Below, piece after piece: positions 10,724-21,655 of a stretch of 64,000 nucleotides of DNA (the first letter of the stretch is position 1; each line of letters opens with the position of its first letter). The stretch is taken from positions 16,182,001-16,246,000 of the forward strand of contig CAVNZM010000002.1 of NCBI GenBank assembly GCA_963693365.1, read 5' to 3'. Both the position numbers and the translations under genes were made by a program. The notes under the pieces were generated by a model. The model saw only the letters and a list, made by a program, of their open reading frames with translations, was not told the DNA's origin and did not search any database. This DNA is from Amoebidium appalachense (Eukaryota; Ichthyosporea).

Positions 10724-11977
10724 AGGGAGGGAGGGAGGGAGGGAGGGAGAAAGAGAGAGGGAGAGGGAGAGGGAGAGAGAGAGAGAGAGAGAGGGGGAGG
10801 GGGGAGGGGGGGGGGGCAGAGAGTGAGAGAGCGAGGGTGAAAGAGTGGGTGAAAGAGACATACTGAGAAGCCATGGGGGCGGGGGTGAGGAGGGGGGGGG
10901 GGGGGGGGGGGGGGGAATGAGAGAGAGATAGTGAGAGGAGAGAGAGGGGGGGTGGGGAGAGAGGGAGAGAGAGAAAGAAAGAGAGAGGGAGAGAGAGATA
11001 GAGAGAGAGATACGCTTCTATGCAGAGACAACCACCATATCCACACAATAATCCACAGCACGACCACTACCACCACTCAGCTGTGATCCCCCTGTTCTCT
11101 CCCCTGTCCCCATACTAATACGGTTGCTCTGATGCTACACATGTACATGCACTTGTGTCTGTGTGTGGCTATAGGGGCCACGGGGTCTCATGACAATCCC
11201 CCCCCCCCCCACGCCCCCCTGCCTCCCCAGAATGTGTCTGTGTATGCGAGCATGATGATGGACCCAAGAGCAGCTCTGCAGGCCGATCCAGTGCATGATT
11301 CCGAGCCAATCAAATGTCACCAGCCTGGCCAGCCATCAGATATTCGCATTGTACTGGCTCATTCTATCCAATCAAAAATGAGGATTTCGGCGGCATGGAA
11401 AAATGACCCGTCAGTATGCATGCACGACACTAGCCGTAGGTCTTCTGATTGCCCAATCACTATTGTTCCCATAGCGTGTAGGGACCCCACCTCAAATCAA
11501 AATGGTGCAGAAATACTATTCATGGAATGCAAAAAGGGTGAAAGCCCTCTTTTTCATTGGTGGAAAGTCTTCGAGAAGGAATTTCCGTGGGCAACACACG
11601 TTGGTCGAACAACAGCCAATAGTTCTTTTAATGCACAGTTACTATTGGAGCAGATTTACAACTTGCCGTCGACCGGTGTGTATTACGGACGGCTGAATAG
11701 TGATTACGGATGTAGGCGATGTGAGAGGGACCCCGGATGCCCCAATGGGGTCCGAGGACACGAAGGAGATTCCTTACCTTATATGGTAGGTGAGTTGTAC
11801 ATTTTGTCACCAAATCTAGCAAGTGTGGTAGGAGAAGGCATCACGGGCAATTCTTTTACTGCCTCTGACGAGGTTGCAGATAGGGAGGTAGGGAGGATCT
11901 TAAAGATGGCCTCTGTGAATGTGATGCAGGTGAATGTGGGGGGAAGGGACGGAATACAGCCATGGAAAATTGATTGA
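4777..11977 (+). CDS. Tandem-domain GT31-like (beta-1,3-galactosyltransferase) protein, 4 exons
   Basis: Exons are 4777-5175, 7023-7270, 9555-9780 and 11231-11977, totalling 1620 nt and 539 residues, with all junctions GT-AG and in phase. Residues 1-12 are cytosolic with RPKR, followed by a signal-anchor helix at about 20-40, as in type II Golgi enzymes. Unit 1: the RxxIRKTWM motif (ERMVIRKTWM, 88-97), FVLG (125-128), ENMNEGKSWEWWKF (156-169), a DxD motif DMD in KGDMDTF (182-188), YYGR (207-210), YMSGQLHILS (229-238) and HEDRMTGQWL (260-269). This is the order seen in GT31 enzymes, which transfer galactose or N-acetylhexosamine from a UDP-sugar using a metal held by DxD. Unit 2 (about 326-520) repeats the plan: ISAAWKN, GESPLFHWWKVF, YYGRLNS, PYMVGELYILS and a final DREVG. 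The DxD position is TAN in the sequence GRTTANSSF. Unit 2 is therefore probably not catalytic. The donor and acceptor sugars cannot be read from sequence. Start at 4777: first in-frame ATG before the anchor. Confidence 0.85.
5380..5720. repeat. G-rich, (GC)n and (GA)n repeats in GT31 intron 1
   Basis: An interrupted poly-G stretch leads into an alternating GC run (about 5577-5596, Z-DNA-like) and then GA repeats with an embedded pure G block (5653-5674). Poly-C follows at about 5861-5893, still in intron 1. Confidence 0.9.
6310..6940. repeat. GT/poly-G and poly-C/(CA)n repeats in GT31 intron 1
   Basis: A GT run merges into poly-G (6313-6377). Poly-C then leads into CA repeats (6606-6665), and CCCA-type and CA repeats follow at 6850-6935. 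No coding exon is seen between 5176 and 7022, and the flanking exon phases join directly. Confidence 0.85.
7425..7606. repeat. GT / poly-G / GGT compound repeats in GT31 intron 2
   Basis: Two GT-to-poly-G blocks (G runs 7445-7483 and about 7576-7602) are separated by GGT and TGGG repeats. Further G-rich and GT tracts continue to 8880, including a GT run at 8259-8304. Confidence 0.9.
9138..9476 (-). CDS. Unassigned 112-residue antisense ORF inside GT31 intron 2
   Basis: An ATG-initiated open frame of 112 residues lies opposite to the host gene in unique, non-repetitive DNA within the second GT31 intron. Composition is ordinary and not low-complexity: it has several cysteines, one CDGWQFEF segment and an acidic middle. 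I recognise no domain. The flanking GT31 exons join in phase without it, so it is not a missed exon of that gene. It may be a chance ORF, a nested gene or one exon of a minus-strand gene. Confidence 0.25.
   Translation of the reverse strand: MTNKLFRGSTYSASTVFLHQSEQGRSLECDGWQFEFNSQVLSEANDSHIDFPLSTNDMAAKSRLVQEDGGSSVDVSVLNSHECTITKAIIFVMYGGTDDTLNHVLWLNRLTN
9846..9896. repeat. Poly-C tract of about 51 bases in GT31 intron 3
   Basis: An uninterrupted C run begins 66 bases downstream of the exon 3 donor site. It is followed in the same intron by CA repeats near 10010-10065 and 10325-10410. Confidence 0.9.
10505..11010. repeat. Poly-G and long (GA)n / (GGGA)n repeats in GT31 intron 3
   Basis: Poly-G blocks (10519-10552, 10590-10612) precede alternating GA (about 10641-10717), a GGGA tetranucleotide array (10717-10750) and more GA, then another G run at 10891-10915. 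The tract is purine-only on the plus strand over most of 500 bases, so it could form triplex DNA. Confidence 0.9.
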
Positions 11978-12859
11978 TGAATATAGACATGTCTCGCTTT
12001 TGTGTTTTTGCTTCGAATCCGAAGGAATGTAGGCATTCACAGTCTTTTAAGCGCTATTAGAACCTTTAATGTAACTGAGTAAAATTGTGGTTGCACGTAT
12101 CAGCACTCATATTTTGAGACGGTCTAGACCCAAAAAAGTATGGTCTTTCCAGCCATTGCACTCTGCAACTTATGACCCCACCCCTCCCACCCCACCCACC
12201 CCACACTGCGGTGTCCTCACCCCGTTTTGCACTCCCCCCCCCCCTTCCCCCCCCCCCCCCCCCCCCCCTTCAACCACCACCACGGGCCCCGCCACCAATT
12301 CCACCATGGCCAAAACCCACCGGTCCACCACCTACCCCCCTCCCCCCTGTTTAACCCCCCTCCCCCCTCCCCCTTTCTGTGTGTGTCAAACAGTGAGGGT
12401 GTCACGGTGTGCGTGGTTTGATTGTGTGTGTGTGCGGGTGTGCGTCTGCGTGTGTGTGACTGTGTGTGTGTGTGTGTGTGTGTATGTCTGTGTGTGTGTG
12501 TGTGTGTGGTGTGTGTGTGTGTGCGCGCGCGGATGTGTGTGTGTGTCAGCGTGTGTGTTCATGTGTGTGCGTGTGCATGTGGTGGATATCTGTCTGTGTG
12601 TTTGGGTGTGTGCGCTTGGATTTGTGTTTGGCATGCATACATGAACACATGTGTGTGCGCCAGAGGGAGGGAGAGAGAGAGGGTAAACTTTACCAAGAAG
12701 GTGTGTGTGTGTGTGTTAGTCAACGGTGTGGATGTGTGTATGTGCAGGTTCCACAATGTGGGCACGTCAGGTCCATTTTCGTTGTGATAATGATTGTGTG
12801 CACACACGGTGGCATACATCTGTCACTTGTTCTCTCTCCCTCCCCCCCCCCCCCCCCCC

Positions 12860-13071
<212 letters not shown>

Positions 13072-13280
13072 CAGTCTCTCTCCCTCTCTCTCTCTCCTTC
13101 CCCGACTCTCTCTGAGACTCTCTGTCTCTCTCTCCCCCCCCCTCCCCTTCCCCCTCCCCCCCCTTTCTCTCAAGTGCATACACATTTTAAATACTGTCCG
13201 TGCCACGTAACTTACCTGTCACTTAGGCGGGTAGTTGTATCATGGCACACACACATTTACACACCCGTCACACGTGTCCG

Positions 13281-13281
13281 C

Positions 13282-13313
<32 letters not shown>

Positions 13314-13364
13314 CCCCCCCCCCCCCCCCCCCACTGCTCCCCCTCCCTCCCCCTCCCCCCCCCC

Positions 13365-13395
<31 letters not shown>
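13281..13395. repeat. Poly-C tract leading into (CA)n
   Basis: Nearly pure C with a few T interruptions from 13281 to 13381, then about seven CA units. A matching interrupted poly-G tract lies about 350 bases downstream (13731-13794), so the pair is an imperfect inverted repeat. Confidence 0.85.
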
Positions 13396-13396
<1 letters not shown>

Positions 13397-13730
13397 GATT
13401 AATTAATATATGTGACACACACACGTTCATACTCACAGTCACACACGTACACAGTGTTGGACACATCTTGCTTTCCAAAATCGTACAGATCGACGTCGTA
13501 CGTCCGGCTCCAGCCGGTCTGTAGTTACTTAGAAATTGACCGGTGACCGGACCGGGTATGGTCTGTGTGTGTGTGTACGCGTACGTACGTATGTGTACAT
13601 GTGTGTGTGTATGTGTGCATCTAATTATTACATGACTAAGTCACCTTTGTTTGATAGTACACATGTGTGTACATGATCATGGCACGTGTGTGTGTGTGTG
13701 TGTGCGTGGTGGTGGTGGGGGGGGAGATCT

Positions 13731-13766
<36 letters not shown>

Positions 13767-15253
13767 GGGGAGGGGGGGGGGGGGGGGGGGGGGAGGGGGA
13801 GGGGAGGGTTGAGGTTGATGGCCGGTCCGTCATGATATTCTGGGCCGGGTATCATATCATACATGTTGGTGATCACGATGCTAAGGTGACTCGGAACGTA
13901 GTCGTGGGAGAGCCACGTGTTTCGTTACAGCAGAGCACCAATCATCCTCTGGCTTGTGCCTCAGTGTACATCAGCCGTGGCTGCCCACAGTATGCATGGC
14001 GTCATAATGTGCACCTCCCTCGATGCATTCCTTTGACCACTCCTGAGGTATGCGCCGGTCTAGCTACAGCTGAGCTAGTGTAGTCTAAAAGGCAAGACTC
14101 TAATCGGAAAATAACTGTGAGCGAAACTTGTCCCATTGCAGTAACATAAGGTGCCTGTGACGTCACTTCTACAGGCGATCAGATTAGATCACGGCCATCT
14201 AGAAACACCCGTGGATTAGATTTATATCTATGAGGTGACTCGCGTTTTATAGATCTGGCAGGCATTAGAGTGAGGCGGTGGCCATACCCGCACCCCAACC
14301 AAACATGTTGGGCAGCCAACCATCAGCCACTTGCCTTCCTCCGCCTACCGCGACCAGTAATAATAGATATATGTAGTGGGTCTTATCAATATTAGGTCTA
14401 CATATATCTAGGTTCACAAGCCCAGATCCTTCAGGATATCCACTCAAGAATCTTAGATTCTGGCCCCATGACTCGCTGGGCCACAGGATCTGGGAACCGG
14501 ACCTCAGACCCACGCCCTTGCCAGCTGCAGGGCGTGTTGCAAACTGGGGTTTGTAGAATAAAGCACTACGTATTCACTGGCTGTAAACAAGTCCTCTATA
14601 ATCAGTGCACAAGTTCTTTATTACAATGGGGAGGTTGGGATACCGTGTTGACCTGCACCAACTGGCAGATCTGTGGTGCTGCTGCCAACTTGAAGAGTTC
14701 GGAGTGAAAGATCTCAAAGTAGGCGTTGAATCCAAAGATCTTAAAGCTTCTTTACTCCAAGGATTTCAATCAAAGTTTATTCACTCAAAATGATCAGATC
14801 TCGAAGTTTACGAGTCAAAAAGATATTGTTATTGATCAAGCTTTAAGTCATCAGGAACATGGTGTTATGATGCGGGGCACGTGTGCAACACAATGAGGCT
14901 GGAGGCTGCTACCAGGCACCTGTGGCCCTGAGCGCCATTAGCCACTTATATATTCTATGTTATGTTACATACATGTATACAGACATTCATACGTAGAGTG
15001 TCAACAACTGAAATCAGTCATTCAAGCCAAAACTTCGGCTGATCTAGACTAAACGGAACATTCGAGGCTCCACTTCCACTCTATACTAGCTACATTACTG
15101 CCATTTCACGGCGCCAGCGCCTAGCTTTACACACGGCAGTTATCTAAGTATTCTTTAACTGCACTGCACTTGGAATGATGACGTAGAAGAGGTCGAGGAA
15201 CCAAGCATCAGGCTTGAAGTAGACAGCTTCTTCCCGAACCGCCGCTCAAAAGT

Positions 15254-15775
15254 TTATGCAAACGGAGCCAAGGACTGCCTCGAGTATCGGCTGAACCGGC
15301 GCAAAGACCAACCCTTCTTCGCTTTCGTTTTCACCGACTGGGCGTCCGCTGTTTCATCCTCTGGCACTTGGACCAGCCCATCTGCCAACATCACTTGCAG
15401 GGAGTAAGGAAGAAAGCTTGTGCAGTTATCCACAAGTGCGACTCTGACTCTGTCGGCCTCACACAGGAGCTCATGCACAGCACTCTCAGCCAGTTTTCCT
15501 GTTATGGGCACCTTGTTCACTATATCAATTCGGTCGCCGGGCGCCAAGCCTGCGTTCCATGCAACACTGTTCCGTGCGACCGAGACAACATACATGTGGT
15601 TATCTGCACAGGCCACCCGCACACCAAAATCCTCCCCGGGCAGCTTGTCTAGTTTGATGATGCGCCGCACAGGGCGACGTAGTTGCGGTTCATTGCCATA
15701 GTAAAGCTCGCTTAAGCAGAGACAGGTAACCTTTGTAGCCATTTTTTCAAAAGTGTGAGTGGAAGTAACATGCAC
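15254..15775 (-). CDS. Single-exon PDZ-domain protein
   Basis: The intact minus-strand frame encodes 173 residues from the ATG at 15775, or 162 from the second ATG at 15742 (MATKVTCLCL); I cannot choose between them. A PDZ fold fits residues 37-116. The carboxylate-binding loop is PGEDFGVRV (46-54), standing in for GLGF. The helix and loop are AWNAGLAPGDRIDIVNKVPI (72-91), the typical A-x-x-A/G-L...GD.I..VN signature. A final beta strand is DRVRVALVDN (108-117). PDZ domains bind C-terminal peptides of membrane or signalling proteins, so an adaptor role is inferred. The tail (about 150-172) is basic (KTKAKKGWSLRRFSRYSR) and could bind acidic lipid or nucleic acid. No intron is needed, in contrast to the neighbours. 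It is short for a scaffold and has only one PDZ. Confidence 0.8.
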   Translation of the reverse strand: MHVTSTHTFEKMATKVTCLCLSELYYGNEPQLRRPVRRIIKLDKLPGEDFGVRVACADNHMYVVSVARNSVAWNAGLAPGDRIDIVNKVPITGKLAESAVHELLCEADRVRVALVDNCTSFLPYSLQVMLADGLVQVPEDETADAQSVKTKAKKGWSLRRFSRYSRQSLAPFA

Positions 15776-17979
15776 ACAAACAGAAAAAGGGAGTACTTTA
15801 AAGATTGTTGCTTTGCGTTCATTAGGCCCGTAATGAGATCGCGGCTTGTGTGGCGAAGGCTTTTGGAGCTCACAGGTGGGTGCAGGATGAATACCGAAGG
15901 GCCGTCTACGGAGGAGTGCAAAAGCATGCCGCTATCGCCAATAGTGAATCGACAACAATGCCTCGAACCCTACAACTTACTTCTATCCGATTGTAACAAG
16001 TCACAGATACTTCGGGCACATGTTTCATAATATTTATGTAAATTCGTCTCCTTAAAACCGTGCTGAATCTCATATAAAAACGTGGGAAATCGCTTCCATT
16101 TTATCAAACTATTTCAATAATATCACGTTCAAATTGCCTCGCTCAAGGGCGCACCGCCAGGAATGTGGGCCCTGGTATGAATTGATCTCGTTTCAACTCG
16201 AGATCACAAATCGAAAGCCTCTTGAAGGGGTTCATACCACGGGTGACTCAAACATTTGAGTATTAGCACGAGCTATAGAACTGAATCAATTGATATGCAT
16301 TTTTGTACCAGCGTCAAGGGGCCATACATACATAGTATACGTGCACTGTACGAATTTCAAGAGCACACAACAACCACATGCACATGCGCGCTTACACGCG
16401 CATCCTATTCCATTTCGTGACTATACGGAAACAGCAGTCACACTAACTTAGAAAATTCACATGCATACGTATATATACACAAGCACACTAAATATCACAT
16501 TTTTATTTTGCAAGGCCGTCACGGTTCGGCGAACAAATCTGATGCCAGCAGTTGTCCCTGCTCAGCATGTGAACGTTTGCATAATCACATTGTGGGTGCA
16601 CCATGGACAACACAATAAAAACAAAAAAAAAATGTATTGCCATCAACATGGGACTATAGTACTAATAGGTAAACTCACGGAATCAAAACTCACATGTGCA
16701 TACAGTGCGGCTCGTCATGGTAAGCTTGCTTGGCCTGCTTGTGTGCGTGCACCCCTGCGCTGCTCGTGTAGTTGGATTGATAACATATCAAGGCTCTTCA
16801 CTGATGATCATGTGATCGATATCCGGGATCGAAAACTTTTTTCATACCTACATGGTGTACATGCGCATCAAATGGGCCCAGCAGCTTTGTGTGTGGATAC
16901 AATCAGCTCAAGTCTCTGTTCCTGGTTTTGTGATTTTTTTTGTGTATTACATTCTCGTTAGAAACATTTGGACGACCTTGCTGGCAGGCCCATCCATGGG
17001 CCATGGGTCCTGGGCCCCTGTGGCCGGACTCCGGAGTTGCCGTGCCAACTTCAAAGTTGACTTCTCGGAATAAAATAGATCTGCCAATCATTTCTCAAAA
17101 TACTCTGTCAATAGATTACATAAGAGCCAATCGGTAACAGACACTAAGTCACAACTGAGTGGAGCCTCCGGACTGCATCACTAATTCAGCACGTCACGGT
17201 GTGCGCATGTGTGCGTGTATGTATGTATGTATGTAGGCGTATATTTATGTGTGTGTGTTTATGTGTGTGTGTGTGTGCGTGTGTGTGTGCGTGTGTGTTT
17301 GTGTGCATGCCTGTCTGCGTGTATGCGTGTGCACTTTGTTCGCTTGCATGCCAAAATATCAGGCCATCAATACTAATACTATAGAGCGCCCCCAAGTACT
17401 TAGGAAGAAGTTCGTATTTTGGATATATTTGTATATCCCAGTATTATAACTCACATGCCGTGTCAGTATCAGTGTGTATCACGTAATAAAGATGTCGCGT
17501 CGATGAAGTTTTGAAATTGTATGATCTAGGTTGTAGAAAAATGTTTATCGGTATGCATTCTCTAAGATCGTACGTGGTGCGCCTCCTCGCGCACTTTCTT
17601 CTTAAAAATATTAAAAACCATATCTAAAGTTCTTTAGTCACACTTCGAAAAGGGGTATAAGTTATCTAATTTAGAACTGTCTCCGTAGGACAAAATTAGC
17701 GGATCATGCGCCGAACGCACGCTCAAGGACCCAGGTCGCATATGCATGAGCGGCGCACGCAGCCATCCATGGCTCCATGGGGTCCGTGTGCCGCAGCCGC
17801 TTGCATGCGCATGCATCGGTAAAGCACGCGACTCAGTAGCAAGGTTTTGAAAAGTTATCTAGCTGTACTTATTTATTTTTTGTAAGGCGGGCCGTGCACA
17901 ATCAACACAAGCTCTGACGGTTTACGTCCGCATTTCTGCAATTTCCAAATTTTGGTCACTAGATTTACCAATAAAGTCA
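15776..17979. other. Intergenic unique sequence, no supported gene
   Basis: Mostly AT-balanced unique DNA without long homopolymers, upstream of the PDZ gene. A GT-rich stretch lies at 17197-17340. GC-rich palindromic patches with several CATGG/CCATGG strings lie at 16985-17040 and 17700-17820. The frame 16461-16961 is open for 166 residues but has no recognised domain. Confidence 0.5.
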
Positions 17980-17986
17980 TATAAAA
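17980..17986 (+). promoter_or_regulatory. TATA box upstream of the 18128 ORF
   Basis: TATAAAA at 17980-17986, in a context ending in GC-rich sequence. It sits about 140 bases before the first ATG of the short ORF at 18128. A start site about 30 bases downstream would give a leader of roughly 115 bases. Confidence 0.45.
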
Positions 17987-18127
17987 CGGCGCTGCACGGG
18001 TCAATGCCGTCAGTTTTCACTAGACAGAAGTTGCACTACTGTGCAGAGCAGTGTGGTAGTACAAAACTCCTCTTCAAGGTCTGCAGTGGCCAACGTTGCT
18101 GTGTTGTGGCTTCTTCTAGCCGCAATC

Positions 18128-18454
18128 ATGGCGCAGACGCCGCCACTCTCCGCGTACCTGGAGTACGACGTGAATAATTACAAGACTGGTGTGCCACGCA
18201 CAGTGTCTACTTTCTTTACAAATTACACGTTTCCGTCTCTTTTATCACATGTCAACTCCCAACAAACCGTTTCCCTGTTCACAGTTGTAGGTTATGATAA
18301 CGTTGAGTGCATGCACATGCTGTGGCGTTCCCTTGACGACCCTGCGCTTGTCGGCCCTCTAATGCACCTTGCGGGAATTGAAATGTATGAAGCCTTTGGA
18401 AGTGGGAAACTTGGACACATACACACTCCAGAAATGCTCTGCCTGTGCACTTGA
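18128..18454 (+). CDS. Uncharacterised 108-residue ORF, possibly a broken gene
   Basis: Begins at the ATG in AATCATGGCG and ends at TGA 18452-18454. The protein starts MAQTPPLSAYLEYDVNNY and has mixed composition with no recognisable family. After the stop the same frame continues with coding-like composition to about 18680 (including LLQAIKKPDLLRAF), so the stop may be a nonsense mutation in an older, longer gene. It lies immediately upstream of the Helitron remnant on the same strand and could be part of that element or of a gene it entered. A TATA box precedes it. I assign no function. Confidence 0.35.
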   Translation: MAQTPPLSAYLEYDVNNYKTGVPRTVSTFFTNYTFPSLLSHVNSQQTVSLFTVVGYDNVECMHMLWRSLDDPALVGPLMHLAGIEMYEAFGSGKLGHIHTPEMLCLCT

Positions 18455-18761
18455 CACTGCTTAAGACATACACGAGTCATACACCAACACATATGGCGTC
18501 TCTCACCACTATGCACAAAAACCAGACATCACAATGGCTTTGCGTCAGGCATTTCATTTACACTTGCACACCCACTCGGCACACACCTACAACACCAAAC
18601 TGCCTTAATTGAATCTGGTCGTGCAAATCTTCTGCAAGCCATTAAAAAGCCAGACCTGCTGCGTGCCTTTTGTTTGAGTTTTTAATGACAAGCGAATATG
18701 TGCATAAAGTGTCTGCCTCCTATACGTTCAGTTCAGTTGATGGTGAAGTAAAAGAGGTTGA

Positions 18762-18821
18762 CCAGGACTTTTCTGTTGGTTTATTTGATGCCCAGGACTT
18801 TTCTGTTGGTTTATTTGATGC
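18762..18821 (+). repeat. 30-bp perfect tandem duplication
   Basis: Two adjacent identical 30-base copies (18762-18791 and 18792-18821), encoding the peptide QDFSVGLFDA twice in the open frame. Being a multiple of three, the duplication keeps the frame. Confidence 0.9.
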
Positions 18822-19007
18822 ACTCTGCTCCATGACACAAACCAACTTAAGGATCTGGACACCCTTTATGAACCGCCTAAAACCCCGCCACTTAGTACTC
18901 CAGCCAAACCACACCAGAACACTGGATATCCTGTATGAAGAGACACACACAGGATACAACTTATACAAGTTGCAAGAGCCTGCAGATGTTTTTGCACACA
19001 TCAGCGA

Positions 19008-19797
19008 ATGGAAACTGGAAAACGTTGCACTGTTGATCCCAATACTCCCCCCCCCCCTTTACAGCTAACACAACTATACAACACACCTGCTTTCACCAAA
19101 AAGGCAAGAGAATATAACAACATGTTTGCATTCACAGCCACGGGCTGGTCTCAAAGAATCGTTACACAGGCAGCTCCTTCATTTGTCAAGGTATGCGGCA
19201 GGTCATACCACAGGGTGCACGATTCAACTACCAGTCTTTCCAATATAAGGTACTGTATCTATGAAGGTATACGGGCAGCAGTTGCTGCTGCACTGATCGC
19301 TGTCATCAGCTTTCATTTCACTCCTCGAAAGTGCTCTGTACGTATAGCATCTGAGTTCCGCTGACTAAGCCAAGCCTACCCAGACCAAGAAAACTTTCAC
19401 GTAGCCTTTCAAAGCAATAACAGAAGAACTGCTACACCCCAGGCTCCCGAGATTGCAGCCTTATATGATATGGACCCAGTGCATGCAGGAAGACACGTAA
19501 TATGGTTCCACCGATTCTCAAACCAACGTCCCGAGCAAGTTCACTACCTCAATGAGCTATGTGAACCACTGCAATATGCTTTACTGTTTTTGCAAGGCAC
19601 ACCAGGTTGGAGCCTCAATATTACGTGTCTTCCTGCATGCACTAGGTGTCAGTCACAAAAGCAGCAAGACGACTACTGCAAACTACCCACTTCCACAATG
19701 TTGGCAGGTTGATGTCTGAATGGGCCTGTGACCAATTTTCACGAGCAGAAGATGAAAGACTGGACTGGGTGAGAAGTAGACAAAATATACATAAATG
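19008..19797 (+). pseudogene. Helitron-like replicase N-terminal region, frameshifted
   Basis: Block 1 (about 19060-19255): an YNNMFAFTATGW segment followed by PSFVKVCGRSYHRVHD. This fits the Helitron_like_N pattern of an aromatic AFT segment and then G-x-x-YHR. Block 2 (about 19370-19640, another frame): APEIAALYDMDPVHAGRHV, then CEPLQYALLFLQGTPGWSLN. This matches the EIA...DPLQYPLLFP.G..GW pattern. Block 3 (about 19708-19797): EWACDQFSRAEDERLDWVRS, matching the D.YA.IE..RL.fIR.NQ pattern just before the Rep domain. At least two frame changes separate the blocks, and the Rep and helicase domains are absent. A working protein is not possible. Confidence 0.6.
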
Positions 19798-19814
19798 ATA
19801 TATAGTATATGTAA

Positions 19815-19855
<41 letters not shown>

Positions 19856-19978
19856 AAGAAGTTCCGGATCCTGTATATTAATTTCTGCGCCTGTCAGTGA
19901 AAGTGTGCAGGCTACATTGCGTCATATTTTAGTTTCTATAAAACCCTACAAACAAAAATAAAGCTCCACCAGGCAACA

Positions 19979-20653
19979 GTGTTGCCATGTTATGATATAT
20001 CTTGTGCCTATAAATTTTTCACCAAATACACTCTATGTTCTCTTCTCTTTCTTTTGACTGGATTTATTCTCTTCTCTTCCGCTTCAAATTCTGTGCACAT
20101 GTCCCATGCAGGCCCCGCCCCAACGGGGCGGGGGGTACCTGTATTTACTAGTAATGATATGGTGCGTGTGTGCAGAGTCCATGCATGCATATGCTCAGGT
20201 GAAAACAAAAAGAACATGTGGTATCATGGCCAATCATCTGGTTGTGAATCCGACAGAGGCTCTGAGTTTAGCCGTAATATACCTGCACAAAAGTATTATT
20301 ATGTAGCACCCTTTTATGGCCCAAAACTCGTGAGCACTGAGATAACGTGTACATTGTACTTGATTGACAGTACTGACGGTAGAAATTTTGCCACATACAG
20401 TTGTAACGTCACAGATCCACTTCTGATTGGTTGCATTAAACCGATGTCAGTGAGATCTAATCTAAGATGCACAGGAATGCAGCTAACAAACGTTTGTGAT
20501 TGGTCCATTCTGCATCATATAATTTCGCCAACTTGTTACTTTGCCTTAAGACTTGGCGGCTGGTGCTTGGCAAAACAATATGTAGACCGTTGGCGTTGGA
20601 TGCCAACAAAACAAGTAATTATAAGTCAGCTGGTTATTTTAAATTTTTTATAA
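19979..20653 (+). other. Open frame of unknown meaning downstream of the Helitron fragment
   Basis: A 224-codon frame without low complexity crosses the presumed Helitron end at 20151. The segment after it (about 20230-20650) is rich in C, Y and W and ends in a hydrophobic stretch. No domain is recognised and the first codon is not ATG. It may be a fragment of an older gene; I would not call it a gene on present evidence. Confidence 0.2.
20113..20151 (+). repeat. Candidate Helitron 3' terminal hairpin plus CTAG
   Basis: The arms CCCCGCCCC (20113-20121) and GGGGCGGGG (20125-20133) pair perfectly around a 3-base loop. CTAG follows 14 bases later (20148-20151) and the next base is T. Helitrons end in a GC-rich hairpin followed by CTRR and insert before T, so all elements fit. 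GC-rich hairpins also arise by chance. Confidence 0.45.
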
Positions 20654-21172
20654 CACTTTTTTTGCTTAAAGGGACTGCTCTTGATTATAGTGCAGCACAT
20701 TCCCGATAAGATGTACCCGTCATTCGTCAACCATCATCTTTCTTCTCCCTAGACCAGAGCTGATTGGAGTCATACCATTGGCTCAAAGTCATTGTTTTCC
20801 TTAACAGGAATTCTTTTACAACACCCTGCGCAATTGCGCATACCACTGAGTCTTTTTGTTTTGTTCGATCCCCATGCATGCCACAACAGAGCCTGACAGG
20901 CTGCCATGGGTGGCCCCTGGTGCTCGGGAGGGCACAGCTCACAAGGATGTGTGACAAGAGTTCAAATCCTGCATGCGTGATCAAGAAACGTTCACGCATT
21001 CGATGGCGCCGCTGCGGCATGCAGGCATGGGCAAATGCAAGGGAACTTACATCGCATGCAAAAGCGGGCTAGGATCCGGAGGGCGGAGGATTGGTTACAG
21101 GGCATGTACTACTCAGCGGCAGCCTGACCCGATGGCACTCACACGCGGCTTAAAAAGGATGACCATGCCCCG

Positions 21173-21655
<483 letters not shown>

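Larger units (their letters stand above)
18670..20151 (+). mobile_element. Decayed Helitron fragment (plus strand)
   Basis: Three separated frames match, in order, blocks of the N-terminal region of Helitron Rep-helicase proteins (see the pseudogene entry). 320 bases after the last block are a 9-bp GC-rich hairpin (20113-20133) and CTAG (20148-20151) followed by T, the arrangement of a Helitron 3' terminus. No HUH (two-His) Rep motif, Tyr pair or helicase motif is present between 19790 and 20150, so most of the ORF has been deleted. The 5' boundary is unknown; 18670 is the start of the first frame with coding character that could belong to it. The element is non-autonomous. Confidence 0.5.

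Noticed and set aside
10264-11076. Leu/Ser-rich 270-codon frame
   Set aside because: It is the (GA)n/(CT)n and CA repeat read in one frame; it lies in an intron of the GT31 gene.
13231-13400. A CRISPR-like or other ordered repeat array
   Set aside because: The periodic strings are homopolymer and CA/CT microsatellites with no repeat-spacer structure.
14468-14860. Possible solo LTR or short interspersed element
   Set aside because: The region has repeated GATC/AAGATCT-like words and an AATAAAG string, but I found no second copy, terminal repeat or target duplication.
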